Source of the DNA: Clostridiales bacterium
GTDB taxonomy: Bacteria; Bacillota_A; Clostridia; Saccharofermentanales; Saccharofermentanaceae
DNA: 48,407 nucleotides
Assembly (NCBI GenBank): GCA_024695545.1
Contig: JAILHZ010000196.1
Coordinates: forward strand, 1 to 48,407
Reading direction: 5' to 3'
This document shows positions 1 through 8,548 of this stretch, in pieces (within the stretch, counting starts at the first letter, position 1; every line of letters starts with the position of its first letter). Made by a program: the position numbers and the translations under genes. The notes beneath the pieces are model-generated. The model ran no database searches. It was not told where the DNA came from and was given only the letters and a program-made list of their open reading frames with translations.

Positions 1-959
1 AAGTCGCCGGGGATCGAGTGCTTCAGGCAGCTCGCTGCTACTGCGAATTCAAGTGCTTCTGTATCCTGGTCAAAGGACTTCAGGCCATAGATCAGTCCCG
101 CGGAGAAAGAGTCGCCGCCGCCAACGCGGTCAACGATATCGCGGATCTCATATTTCTTGCTTACATAGAAGATCGTTCCGTTGTTGATGCATGCCGCCCA
201 TCCGTTATGGTCTGCACTGTGGCTCTCACGCAGTGTGATCGCGACCTTGCTGACATTCGGGTATTTCGTGAGAAGCAGGCTTGTCAGTTTCTCGTATTTA
301 CCGGTATCGAGGGAGCCGCCTTCGACATCCACGTCAAGCTCGAGTCCCAGAGACTTCTGACAGTCCTCCTCATTTCCGATCACAACATCGGTATACTTCG
401 TAAGCTCCGACATCACGGTCTTCGCATCCACGCCGTACTTCCAGAGGTTCTTTCTGAAATTCAGGTCAAGAGATACCGTGATCCCTCTCTTCTTTGCTTC
501 TTTTACCGCATCGAGCGACAGGTCGGCCGCACTTTTGCTGATCGCCGGCGTGATCCCCGAGATATGGAACCAGTCTACATCGGTAAAAGCACTTTCCCAG
601 TCGATGTCGCCGGGCTTGGCTTCCGCCATGGTGGACCCGGCACGGTCGTAGACGACTTTGCTCGGACGCTGGTTCGCTCCGGTCTCGAGATAGTAGATAC
701 CCATTCTTCCCGGTGCACGGAGGATCTTGTCCGTACTTACGCCGAAGCTTCTGAGTTCAGCGATGCAGGCATCTCCGATCGGATTGTCCGGAAGGACACT
801 TAAGAACTCGGATGGCATATTGAAATTAGAAAGAGAAACCGCCACATTGGCTTCTCCGCCACCGAAGGTCGCCTCGAATTCCGGACTCTGGAAGAATCGC
901 TCATTCCCCCTCGTTTTCAGTCTCAGCATGATCTCGCCCATTGTCAGTACTTTTGCCAT
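1..959 (-). CDS. kdgK: 2-keto-3-deoxygluconate kinase (PfkB family), 3' end outside window
   Basis: A PfkB/ribokinase-family sugar kinase that phosphorylates 2-keto-3-deoxygluconate to KDPG, the step before the aldolase encoded just upstream. Translation from ATG 959 stays open to the left edge. The N-terminus reads [14 protein letters not shown], followed by the FGGGEANVA substrate loop typical of KdgK, and near the left edge the PfkB signature [13 protein letters not shown] with the catalytic Asp. GGAGG lies 7 nt before the ATG, in the 11-bp gap after kdgA, so the two are co-transcribed. Specificity for KDG is inferred from the loop and from the kdgA/uxuA/uxuB context; fructokinase is the alternative. 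The C-terminus is not in the window. Confidence 0.9.
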   Translation of the reverse strand, partial: MAKVLTMGEIMLRLKTRGNERFFQSPEFEATFGGGEANVAVSLSNFNMPSEFLSVLPDNPIGDACIAELRSFGVSTDKILRAPGRMGIYYLETGANQRPSKVVYDRAGSTMAEAKPGDIDWESAFTDVDWFHISGITPAISKSAADLSLDAVKEAKKRGITVSLDLNFRKNLWKYGVDAKTVMSELTKYTDVVIGNEEDCQKSLGLELDVDVEGGSLDTGKYEKLTSLLLTKYPNVSKVAITLRESHSADHNGWAACINNGTIFYVSKKYEIRDIVDRVGGGDSFSAGLIYGLKSFDQDTEALEFAVAASCLKHSIPGD

Positions 960-970
960 GGAAAACCTCC

Positions 971-1615
971 TTATTGTCTTGCAGCGCGGATCTTGTCCAC
1001 GGCTTCTTTACTCAGCTCGGAAATCGTTTCAAATCTCTGCTCACGGATATCCTTCGAAGTACATACGAAGCTTCCGCCGATCGCGACGATGCAGCGCTCG
1101 GAAGCAAACTCGGCGATGTTATCGAGGTTCACGCCTCCGGTCGGAAGGAACCGCATATCACGGAAAACTCCAGAGAGCGTACGGATCGCCTTGATCCCGC
1201 CAAAGAGGTTGGCCGGGAAGAACTTGACGACTTGAAGTCCCAGGGCACGCGCACCCATGATCTCCGACGGAGTCACGCAGCCGGGTACTGTTGCAATATC
1301 TTTTTCCAGACACCATCTGACAACTTCCTCAGAAAAACCGGGAGAAACGATGAATTCCGCACCGGCTTCGGCAGCATCCTGCGCCTGATTTACATCCAGG
1401 ACCGTTCCGGCACCGACAAGCATCTCCGGAACTTCATTTTTCACTTTTGCGATCGCGTCCTTCGCACAAGCGGTACGGAAGGTGATCTCCATCATACCGA
1501 TCCCGCCGGCAAGCAGTGCTTTTGCCGTCGGAACGGCATCTTCTATATTCTCGATTACGACAACCGGGACCAGTCCCGTTTCTTCCATCCTCTGAAGGAT
1601 CATCTGATTATTCAT
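971..1615 (-). CDS. kdgA: KDPG/KHG aldolase
   Basis: Class I aldolase (Eda family) that splits 2-keto-3-deoxy-6-phosphogluconate into pyruvate and glyceraldehyde-3-phosphate, the last step of hexuronate breakdown. The 214-residue length is normal. Visible family marks are MEITFRT with the catalytic Glu43, GAGTVL at 68-73, the Schiff-base lysine K131 in VVKFFPA, and the phosphate loop PTGGV. An in-frame start seven codons upstream exists, but GGAGG lies 7 nt before the ATG at 1615, so this start is chosen. It is the first gene of kdgA-kdgK and diverges from uxaC; both share the 146-bp control region. Confidence 0.95.
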   Translation of the reverse strand: MNNQMILQRMEETGLVPVVVIENIEDAVPTAKALLAGGIGMMEITFRTACAKDAIAKVKNEVPEMLVGAGTVLDVNQAQDAAEAGAEFIVSPGFSEEVVRWCLEKDIATVPGCVTPSEIMGARALGLQVVKFFPANLFGGIKAIRTLSGVFRDMRFLPTGGVNLDNIAEFASERCIVAIGGSFVCTSKDIREQRFETISELSKEAVDKIRAARQ

Positions 1616-1761
1616 GAGAGCTCCTCCCTCCGGCAAATCCGTTTGCCAATGTTTAATATTTTATCATTATATTCTCAAAAAAACGATGTAGACTTTACCG
1701 TCTTTCTGTTATCATGGTATTGGATGACAAATTATAATTAAAGTAAAAAGAGGAAGCACAT
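1616..1761. promoter_or_regulatory. Divergent control region between kdgA and uxaC
   Basis: This 146-bp A+T-rich gap must carry promoters for both directions. A perfect TATAAT is at 1733-1738 on the plus strand, 18 bp after TTATCA (1709-1714), which fits uxaC although it would leave a short leader. No clear operator dyad is visible. Regulation by the GntR protein at 11363-12046 is inferred only from its family and its position in the locus. Confidence 0.45.
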
Positions 1762-3174
1762 ATGGCCACTTTGATCAGCAATAATTTCATGCTTAAGAAC
1801 CCTACCGCGGAGCGTCTGTATTATGACTACGCGAAGAACTGTCCGATCATCGATTATCACTGCCATCTCGATGCGCAGGATATTGCCGATGATGTCACCT
1901 TTGAAAATATCACTCAGCTGTGGCTGTCCGGCGATCACTATAAGTGGAGACTGATGCGCTCTGCCGGTATTGAAGAACGGTACATCACCGGAGACGCAAG
2001 TGATTATGAGAAATTCATGGCCTGGGCCAGCGTAATCGAGAGTGCGGTCGGTAACCCGATGTACCACTGGGCCAGCCTTGAGCTGTACCGCTATTTTGAT
2101 ATCAAGGAACCGCTTACACTGGATAATGCCGATCAGGTATGGAATGCCTGCAATGCGAAGATCCAGAGCGGGATGTTCAGCGCACGCCAGCTCCTCAACC
2201 GTTCGAATGTCGAGCTGATCTGCACGACCGATGACCCGATCGACGATCTTGCCGCACACCGCGCCATCGCCGAGGACTTCTCTATCAACACCGTTGTACT
2301 TCCGACATTCCGTCCGGACCGTATCATGGATATCGAGAAGATCGGCTACATGGATTATCTGCGCGCACTCTCCGGTCCGAGCCACATGGTCAGCAGCTGG
2401 ATCGACCTGAAGATCCTTCTTACTTCCCGTATCGATCACTTCGCGAACCACGGCTGCCGTCTGGCTGACCACGCGATGGAAAGATTTGCGTTCATCCCCA
2501 CATCCGACAGTGAGGCGGAGCGTGTTTTCCATAAGAAGCTTCTGGATCCGGATACACCGCTTACGGATGAAGAGGTCATCATCTATAAGAGCGCACTTCT
2601 TCTGTTCTTCGCCACAGAGTATCACGCCCGCGGCTGGACGATGCAGATCCACTTCGGCTGCCGCCGTGACAATAACGCCCGTCAGTTCCGCACACTCGGC
2701 GCGAACACCGGTTTTGACACGATCGGCGGTGACAGTAACTTTGTTGCTCCGATGGCAGAATTCATGAGTCTTCTTGAGGATCACGAGATTCTTCCGAGAA
2801 TTATCCTTTACAGCCTGAACCCGAATCACGATCCGATCATCGATACTCTGATCGGCTGTTTCCAGAACGGTAATGAAGCCATGTGGGTCCAGCACGGTGC
2901 TGCATGGTGGTTCAACGATAATGCACAGGGGATCAAGAATCATCTCCGTTCGCTTGCCGCCCAGAGTTATCTTCCGGGATTCATCGGCATGCTGACCGAC
3001 TCGAGATCCTTCCTGTCCTACACACGTCACGAGTATTTCCGCAGGATCCTCTGCGATTACCTCGGAGGTCTTGTCGAGAGCGGCGAGTTCATGAAGAACA
3101 TGGATATCTTAGGTTCCATTGTTCAGGATATCTGCTACAACAACGCCAGAAAGATCTTCATCCCGGAGGAGTAA
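1762..3174 (+). CDS. uxaC: Glucuronate (uronate) isomerase
   Basis: UxaC isomerises D-glucuronate to D-fructuronate, the first step of the pathway. The 470-residue length is full for the family. The N-terminal metal site IIDYHCHL (HxH) is followed by the diagnostic ITQLWLSGDHYKWRLMRS stretch, and the C-terminal part contains ARGWTMQIHFGCRRDNN and the SRSFLSYTRHEYFRR block characteristic of UxaC. AGAGGAAG precedes the ATG. It is transcribed divergently from kdgA-kdgK, whose products act at the end of the same route. UxaC also accepts galacturonate, but no uxaA/uxaB is present here, so glucuronate is the likely physiological substrate. Confidence 0.97.
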   Translation: MATLISNNFMLKNPTAERLYYDYAKNCPIIDYHCHLDAQDIADDVTFENITQLWLSGDHYKWRLMRSAGIEERYITGDASDYEKFMAWASVIESAVGNPMYHWASLELYRYFDIKEPLTLDNADQVWNACNAKIQSGMFSARQLLNRSNVELICTTDDPIDDLAAHRAIAEDFSINTVVLPTFRPDRIMDIEKIGYMDYLRALSGPSHMVSSWIDLKILLTSRIDHFANHGCRLADHAMERFAFIPTSDSEAERVFHKKLLDPDTPLTDEEVIIYKSALLLFFATEYHARGWTMQIHFGCRRDNNARQFRTLGANTGFDTIGGDSNFVAPMAEFMSLLEDHEILPRIILYSLNPNHDPIIDTLIGCFQNGNEAMWVQHGAAWWFNDNAQGIKNHLRSLAAQSYLPGFIGMLTDSRSFLSYTRHEYFRRILCDYLGGLVESGEFMKNMDILGSIVQDICYNNARKIFIPEE

Positions 3175-3204
3175 TACCCTCATTTCCTAAAACCTGATAA
3201 AACA

Positions 3205-3252
3205 GAAAAAGAACTGTCATCGTAGAAAGCCCCATCCACGTTGGCAGTTCTT
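3205..3252 (-). terminator. Probable terminator of the pilin-like gene
   Basis: A 10-bp stem pairs 3209-3218 with 3243-3252 (AAGAACTGTC / GGCAGTTCTT, one G-U pair). Read on the minus strand it is followed by a short T-run (A-run at 3205-3210 on plus). The 24-nt loop is large. It lies about 85 nt past the pilin stop and between two convergent genes, so it may serve both. Confidence 0.5.
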
Positions 3253-3336
3253 GTTCTGAAAAAAATGAAAAAGACGGTCTCAGATAATGTGGGAGAACAT
3301 TATCATCTGATCAGCTTTCATTGTTCGGATCGATGC

Positions 3337-3540
3337 TCAAGAGAGGAGCGTATCGATCTCAGCGGTAACGGTCTCGATCTGATCATTGTGTTCCTTAACC
3401 GAAGAAGTCGCTGACTGAGCCTTACCGAGATAAGAAGCAACACTAAAGAAAATAACCATCGAAAGAATAACGATGATAGCGATAACCAATACCATTTCGA
3501 CTAATGTGAAACCCTTTTTTGTCTTACGAATTTTAAGCAT
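3337..3540 (-). CDS. Short type IV pilin-like protein
   Basis: A 67-residue protein with a class III (prepilin) signal: MLKIRKTKKGFTLVEM, cleavage expected between Gly10 and Phe11, Glu at +5 of the mature chain, then one hydrophobic helix (about residues 14-34) and a short charged, Ser/Thr-rich tail. Mature length would be about 57 residues, much shorter than major pilins or most ComGC-type pseudopilins. The ATG at 3540 is chosen because AGGAGG lies 9 nt upstream; a longer TTG start would sit on the binding site itself. No prepilin peptidase, assembly ATPase or other pilin is nearby, so its role is unknown. Confidence 0.75.
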   Translation of the reverse strand: MLKIRKTKKGFTLVEMVLVIAIIVILSMVIFFSVASYLGKAQSATSSVKEHNDQIETVTAEIDTLLS

Positions 3541-3598
3541 ACCCCTCAACCTCCTGATGCCTAATGGTTATTCACAGTTCATTCACATTTATGACACA

Positions 3599-3627
3599 AT
3601 TATACTCTGCGTTTTTTCCGAATGCAA
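3599..3627 (-). promoter_or_regulatory. Promoter of the pilin-like gene
   Basis: On the minus strand TTGCAT (plus 3622-3627) is separated by 17 bp from a perfect TATAAT (plus 3599-3604). The expected start would give a leader of about 50 nt before the ATG at 3540. Confidence 0.55.
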
Positions 3628-3735
3628 TCGTTTTTTACAAAAATATCAGGCTAAATTGGACTTTTTTGTGGAAATTTTGTATTTTTTTGAAAATTATAGG
3701 AGAATAATAGGGAAATATTTCCGGAGGTTCTGTCT

Positions 3736-5526
3736 ATGAAACGTATTATTTCCATATTAATATGCGCCACAATGATGCTTTCAACTGCCTCATGCATGAG
3801 CAATGTCTCGGACAAACACGACGGAGTCAATAAACTGACCGCACCGTTAACGGAATCTCCGACCACTACTTCAGCCGCACCCTCAAGATCTGATATCATC
3901 CCGACCGATTCATCGGATGTTCCGGACACGAACCCGTCTGCACCGGATGTGCGAAGAGACCAGATCGTGGATATGACGATGATGGCATTTGCGTCAAATA
4001 ACGAACTAAACGACAATAACGAGATCCGTGAGATCATTGCCGAGAAGACCGGCGTCCGTCTGCATGAGAGCTGGGGAAAGCCTCTGGATGCAAGCGAAAG
4101 TGTAGGTGCTATACTCGCTTCGGGACAATATCCGGACCTGATCGATGGCGGTGATGCTTGCGACATACTTTATGAAAATGGCTGTCTGATCGCATGGGAT
4201 GAGTATCTTTCCATATATCCGAATCTCCGCGCGATGTATTCAGACAAACAGTGGGAACTGTTCCGTCAGAGTGACGGCCACATCTACTATGCCAATGTAT
4301 TCGGCAGTACGTATGGTGAACCGAAGTCCACAACCCATGATGATTCCGCCTTCTGGATCCAGGTCCGCGTGCTGGAATATCTCGGATATCCTAAGATCAG
4401 TACTCTAGACGAGTATTTCAATGCACTGGAAACTTATTACAGCGCCAATCACACCAATACAGACGGAACTCAGATCATCCCTTATATGGCACTCAGTGAA
4501 GGATGGAGATACTACTGTCTTGAGTCTGCTCCGCAACTGCTTGACGGATATGCGTACGATGGTTCCGTTTCCGTGAACACAAAAGATTTCACAGCTCCGA
4601 CGATCGTTGACTACAACACGACACCCACCGCAAAGCAATATTTCCGGAAACTGAACGAAGAGTATAAGAAAGGTATCCTGGTCAGTGATTTTGACACGAT
4701 GGATTACGATACATATATGGCCCGTCTGGCAACAGGCTCGGTACTGGGAATGTTTGACCAGGCCTGGGATTTCCAGCAGATCAATGGCATCTTCAAAGAG
4801 AGGGGCCTGGACGCTCTCGGTTACGAATATGTTCCTCTGGGACTGACGATCTCATCCGGTATGGAAAACCGCTATCATGATTACTACGGCACTCCGAACT
4901 CTATGTCCGGTCTCGGCGTCACTACACAGTGCAGCGACCCGGATCTTGCCTTCAGTTTTCTGAACCAGTGCCTCGACCAGGAGATCCATGATCTCCGCTT
5001 CTGGGGAATTGAAGGAGTCGATTACCTTGCAGATTCGGGTAGAACATACTACCGAACACGGGATATGCGCGCCAACTGGGCAAATGAGGATTATCAGAAA
5101 TCGCACTGCTGCACATATTCCTATCTGCCGCAATGGCACGGAACTTCCCGAGACGGGAAGAATGCTATGCTTCCTTCCGAGCAGCCGGGAGAGTTCTACG
5201 CGACTCTGTCCGATCCGGTCCGCAGATGCTTCGATGCATACGGATATAAGACATATACTGATTTCCTGAACTCCGTAAAAGAAGAGCCGGGTTGCTGGTA
5301 TCCGCTGTATGTATACTCGAATATGATGGACTCCTCAACTGCGGCAGGATTTGCCTGGATGAAAATGGGAGACTGCAAGCATGAGTATCTGCCCTATGTA
5401 ATTAAAGCATCTGAATTCGAAGGTGCATGGAAAGAATACATGGATGCCTACAGCGCCTGCCGTCCGGATGATTTTCTCAATGAAATGCAGAATGAACTGA
5501 ACCGCAGAGTCGCGAATGCTTCGTGA
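3736..5526 (+). CDS. Extracellular solute-binding lipoprotein
   Basis: A 596-residue secreted lipoprotein of the family-1 solute-binding type, expected to present an oligosaccharide to an ABC importer. The signal peptide MKRIISILICATMMLSTASC ends in a lipobox with Cys20, followed by a Ser/Thr/Pro-rich linker (about 25-75) and then the binding domain (ASGQYPDLI and repeated aromatic residues typical of sugar-binding clefts). GGAGG is 8 nt before the ATG. It lies within the glucuronate locus, so a uronate-containing oligosaccharide is a plausible ligand, but this is inference. No permease or ATPase partner is present. Its 3' end converges on the esterase with a 21-bp gap and no visible terminator. 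Confidence 0.85.
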   Translation: MKRIISILICATMMLSTASCMSNVSDKHDGVNKLTAPLTESPTTTSAAPSRSDIIPTDSSDVPDTNPSAPDVRRDQIVDMTMMAFASNNELNDNNEIREIIAEKTGVRLHESWGKPLDASESVGAILASGQYPDLIDGGDACDILYENGCLIAWDEYLSIYPNLRAMYSDKQWELFRQSDGHIYYANVFGSTYGEPKSTTHDDSAFWIQVRVLEYLGYPKISTLDEYFNALETYYSANHTNTDGTQIIPYMALSEGWRYYCLESAPQLLDGYAYDGSVSVNTKDFTAPTIVDYNTTPTAKQYFRKLNEEYKKGILVSDFDTMDYDTYMARLATGSVLGMFDQAWDFQQINGIFKERGLDALGYEYVPLGLTISSGMENRYHDYYGTPNSMSGLGVTTQCSDPDLAFSFLNQCLDQEIHDLRFWGIEGVDYLADSGRTYYRTRDMRANWANEDYQKSHCCTYSYLPQWHGTSRDGKNAMLPSEQPGEFYATLSDPVRRCFDAYGYKTYTDFLNSVKEEPGCWYPLYVYSNMMDSSTAAGFAWMKMGDCKHEYLPYVIKASEFEGAWKEYMDAYSACRPDDFLNEMQNELNRRVANAS

Positions 5527-5547
5527 TCCGGAAAGATCCGCAGAAGA

Positions 5548-7077
5548 TCAGTAGTAAAGCCGGATAGCCGCCTCGGCCATACGCGCGCCAAGAGCACTCT
5601 TCTTCTGCGGGTGCAGGTCAAGCGGGTCCGAAAGATCCTTCGCCGATACGACAGCACAGTTCTCTACATCGGCAGCCGCTTTCCGCTGCATGGCCTGGAT
5701 CTGCGCCCAGCCCGAAGGTGCCCGGCCCGTGACCGGATCTTCGTAATCGCACATCTCAACGACGATGACCGGAAGTTCCTGTCCGTACAGTGCGCGCCAG
5801 TTGCCGATCATGGCGCGGAATTTCTCATCGTACCTTTCGGGAGCGTCGGAGTTCGACTCGCCCTGATACCACCAGATCCCACGGAAAGTATAGTCCTTGA
5901 GCGGACGGACGGATGCCTTGTACAGCGACGTCGGAACCTCCTGTCCCATCATAAAGAACGGTACCGGATCCCCGGATGCATGTCCGCGGAACAGTTTCCA
6001 TGTGCCCGCGATCGCTACTTCTTCATTCTCTGTGCGGAGATAGTACGGGTGCTCGGCGACAAATCCGCCTTCTCCGGTCTCGAGGATCAGACGCACGGTG
6101 ATCAGGTTCTTTCCCTTGTGAAGGATCGATCCGTCAAAGCTGTACTTTCTCGGCGGATAGCGGTACTCGGTACGTCCCGCCGGAACGCCGTTGATGTATG
6201 TCCGGTCGGCATCGATCAGGTCGCCCAGATATAGAAAAGCACTTTCGCCGGGCTCTTCTCTCAGCTCGAATTCCTTATAGAACCACACGACACCCGTGTG
6301 CGCGGTTCCCTCACTTTTCAGGAGCATGCCCGGTACGGTAAAGTCTTCCGCACCCTCCGGGATCTGCGAGATATACTTCGACTCATCCGGTTCATCCAGC
6401 GCCGAGCGCCAGGAATTGATCCCCTGTTCTCTCTTCTGCAGGTATGTAAGAAGCGCATCCTTTTCCATGAACGGCTTCATCTTTTCTTCGTAATTGCCGA
6501 AGCCGGAAAGAAGTCCGGACGGCATCCAGGACTCGATCGTAGAACCGCCCTGTGCACCCAGGACCAGTCCGATCGGGATCTTCTTACTGTCATAGATCCT
6601 CTTCGCTGTGTAAAAGCCCGTGGCACTCAGCTCACCTAGCTTTCCGGGAACCGCGGGTACCCACGGATTATCGGGGAGCTCCGCAATCTGATCTTCCGAC
6701 ATGTTGTACTGCGGAGTCACTCTGTACTGACGGATAAAAGGATAGTCGGACGCTTCCACCTCATCGCGGGAGACATCCAGTGTGCGGGATACGGGAAGTT
6801 CCATGTTCGACTGACCGCTCAGGTAGAAGACATCACCGAAACAGATGTCCCGGATCTCCACCTGCGTGCTTCCGCTGATCTTCATGGAAAGCCCTGTGGA
6901 TACGGGATGCGGCGGAATATGGATCAGGAATCTGCCATTCTCAACGGGAGCGCTGTACTCATTTTCTTCCAGAAAAACCGAGACTTCAGACGCCTGGTCC
7001 TCCTGCCCGAAAACCGCGCAGGTACATTCTCTCTGAAGTACCATTCCATCTCTGAAGATCGCCGCCGGCTTCAACAT
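5548..7077 (-). CDS. Sialate O-acetylesterase family protein (SASA)
   Basis: A 509-residue esterase of the SASA/SGNH type that removes O-acetyl groups from sugars such as sialic acid or xylan. The nucleophile motif LSGQSNMELP places Ser90. GIWWYQGESN is the second family block, and the C-terminal DLHPQKKSALGARMAEAA carries the Asp/His end of the catalytic site. An inserted beta domain (about 230-330) resembles the jelly-roll insert of this family. The ATG at 7077 is preceded by GGACAGGAAGAA; the longer open frame upstream lacks a binding site. No signal peptide is seen, so it probably acts in the cytoplasm on imported acetylated oligosaccharides. Acetylated glucuronoxylan fragments would fit the locus. 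Confidence 0.88.
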   Translation of the reverse strand: MLKPAAIFRDGMVLQRECTCAVFGQEDQASEVSVFLEENEYSAPVENGRFLIHIPPHPVSTGLSMKISGSTQVEIRDICFGDVFYLSGQSNMELPVSRTLDVSRDEVEASDYPFIRQYRVTPQYNMSEDQIAELPDNPWVPAVPGKLGELSATGFYTAKRIYDSKKIPIGLVLGAQGGSTIESWMPSGLLSGFGNYEEKMKPFMEKDALLTYLQKREQGINSWRSALDEPDESKYISQIPEGAEDFTVPGMLLKSEGTAHTGVVWFYKEFELREEPGESAFLYLGDLIDADRTYINGVPAGRTEYRYPPRKYSFDGSILHKGKNLITVRLILETGEGGFVAEHPYYLRTENEEVAIAGTWKLFRGHASGDPVPFFMMGQEVPTSLYKASVRPLKDYTFRGIWWYQGESNSDAPERYDEKFRAMIGNWRALYGQELPVIVVEMCDYEDPVTGRAPSGWAQIQAMQRKAAADVENCAVVSAKDLSDPLDLHPQKKSALGARMAEAAIRLYY

Positions 7078-7265
7078 TTCTTCCTGTCCTTTCCATAATA
7101 TCCGAACCGGCACAAGTGCTTTTGCCGGAAAAGATATGCATGTATCTATAAAGTAGCATACTCTATGTGTCATTTCTATGGACAAACGAGCGAAGATACT
7201 AGACTTTTTCCACTTGTTTTTTATATTATCTCCATCTAATATATTGAGGAACGGGAGCGTCGTAT
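7078..7265. promoter_or_regulatory. Divergent control region, esterase / DUF624 operon
   Basis: Towards the DUF624 gene, TAGACT (7200-7205) and TATATT (7222-7227) are 16 bp apart and form a weak promoter. In the leader of the esterase a 6-bp hairpin CCGGCA/TGCCGG (7107-7112 with 7123-7128) holds the over-represented octamer GTGCTTTT (7116-7123) in and next to its loop. No convincing promoter for the esterase was picked out. Confidence 0.4.
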
Positions 7266-8105
7266 ATGGATCAGACCATGACAAAACCTACTTCTGAAAA
7301 TGCTTCTCCCTCCTTTATTTCAAGGCTGGGAGATGTTATGCTGCTCAATTTCTGTTTTCTGATCACCTGTCTTCCGGTCGTTACGACCGGTGCCGCGGCA
7401 ACCGCTCTCTACTTCTCGATCTATAAGCGCCATGCGGATCACTCGGACACTCCGGTTGCCGACTTCTTCCGCTCTTTTAAGAAGAACCTCCGTCAGGGCA
7501 TCATCCTGACCGTGTTCCTTCTGATCTACATGGGCGGCGCATGGTTTTTCCTTTATTACTCGCTTTTCGGCATAAACGGGAAAGGCTCTCCCGGATGGTG
7601 TCTTCCGGTCGCCGTCGCTCTCGTCATTCCGACATTTTTCATCGCGATGTTTATCTTCCCGTATCTTGCCCGCTTCAAAAACACTTGTCCGGGAACGATC
7701 TTCCACAGTTTTACGTTTTCCATGATGTATCTGGGACATACGGTCACCATGTGGCTGATCGTGCTTGTGTCTCTGGCACTGATGATCCTGTTCCCGCCGC
7801 TGGTGATGTTCGTACCGTACATCTGCTGCAACCTCTGCAGGAAGCTCTGCGAGCCGGACTTCAATTATGCGATCCTTCTTCAGGATAAGCGTGATCATCC
7901 GGAAAGATATCCGAGCGATACGCCGGATAAGAAATCCGAAGCCGCCGAAGACAAGGACGAGGAAGATGATGAGGAAGACGACGATGATGAAGAGTCTGAC
8001 GGGGAAGACGAGTATGAGGATTCCGATGAAGACGAAGAATACGAAGATGACGAAGAAGATTATGAAGAAGACGATGAGTCAGATGGAAACGAGGTAGAAA
8101 CATGA
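7266..8105 (+). CDS. DUF624 (YesL-like) membrane protein with acidic tail
   Basis: Residues 1-210 match the DUF624/YesL family: RLGDVMLLNFCFLITCLPVV followed by GAAATALY, with four predicted membrane spans near 24-50, 78-100, 111-133 and 157-185. YesL-type proteins accompany carbohydrate ABC importers in Firmicutes, but their biochemical role is not established. Unusually, residues 227-279 form a nearly pure Asp/Glu tail with scattered Ser and Tyr. The next gene starts inside its stop codon (ATGA), so they are coupled, and uxuA-uxuB follow closely. GGGAG lies upstream of the ATG. The acidic tail could be a low-complexity expansion or an interaction segment; nothing in the sequence decides this. 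Confidence 0.82.
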   Translation: MDQTMTKPTSENASPSFISRLGDVMLLNFCFLITCLPVVTTGAAATALYFSIYKRHADHSDTPVADFFRSFKKNLRQGIILTVFLLIYMGGAWFFLYYSLFGINGKGSPGWCLPVAVALVIPTFFIAMFIFPYLARFKNTCPGTIFHSFTFSMMYLGHTVTMWLIVLVSLALMILFPPLVMFVPYICCNLCRKLCEPDFNYAILLQDKRDHPERYPSDTPDKKSEAAEDKDEEDDEEDDDDEESDGEDEYEDSDEDEEYEDDEEDYEEDDESDGNEVET

Positions 8106-8521
8106 GATTTTTAACTGCACTGGATGCTGCGCAGGCGGCCACAACTACCGAAACGATGGATAAGACCACAGCCATAATGTGCGGCATTGGTTTGATCGTA
8201 GCAATTGCGGGTATCATCACTTTCTTCATCCTGGCATTCCGGGATGTCGCCCGCGAATATAAGAAGGATGACGGCGCGCACATGCTCTCAAAAAAAGTCC
8301 TGATACGCTCCACGATCTTCATTATCGCAGCACTTCTGTGCCTGCTCCTTTTCAATTTCTGCAACAACTACAAGACTTACTATATGGGCGAATGCCGGCT
8401 GACAGAACTGATCTTCGCCTGCTTTGTATCCGTGTTCAGTTACTGGGGCTGGATCCTCCTGGTCCCGTGGCTTTTGAACCTGTTCCGCAAGACCAGTCTC
8501 CTGCGGACAAGAGACCGATAA
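8102..8521 (+). CDS. Small membrane protein, unknown function
   Basis: A 139-residue protein with three predicted membrane spans (about 24-46, 68-87, 101-122), a Lys/Asp-rich cytosolic loop after the first, and a basic C-terminus. It starts four bases inside the DUF624 stop (ATGA), so translation is coupled, and it ends 27 bp before uxuA. I do not recognise a family. Its strict pairing with the DUF624 protein suggests the two work in one membrane complex, which is inference. Confidence 0.75.
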   Translation: MRFLTALDAAQAATTTETMDKTTAIMCGIGLIVAIAGIITFFILAFRDVAREYKKDDGAHMLSKKVLIRSTIFIIAALLCLLLFNFCNNYKTYYMGECRLTELIFACFVSVFSYWGWILLVPWLLNLFRKTSLLRTRDR

Positions 8522-8548
8522 TCCTGCACGAGAAAGAGGTAATATATT

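Noticed and set aside
1738..3030. A 430-codon minus-strand frame opposite uxaC
   Set aside because: Shadow of uxaC; no motifs and low-complexity His/Asp/Val composition typical of antisense frames.
1689..7207. Shared octamer TAGACTTT upstream of uxaC (1689-1696) and of the DUF624 gene (7200-7207), considered as a common operator
   Set aside because: Only two copies, no dyad, and at 7200 it is better explained as a -35 box; chance cannot be excluded.
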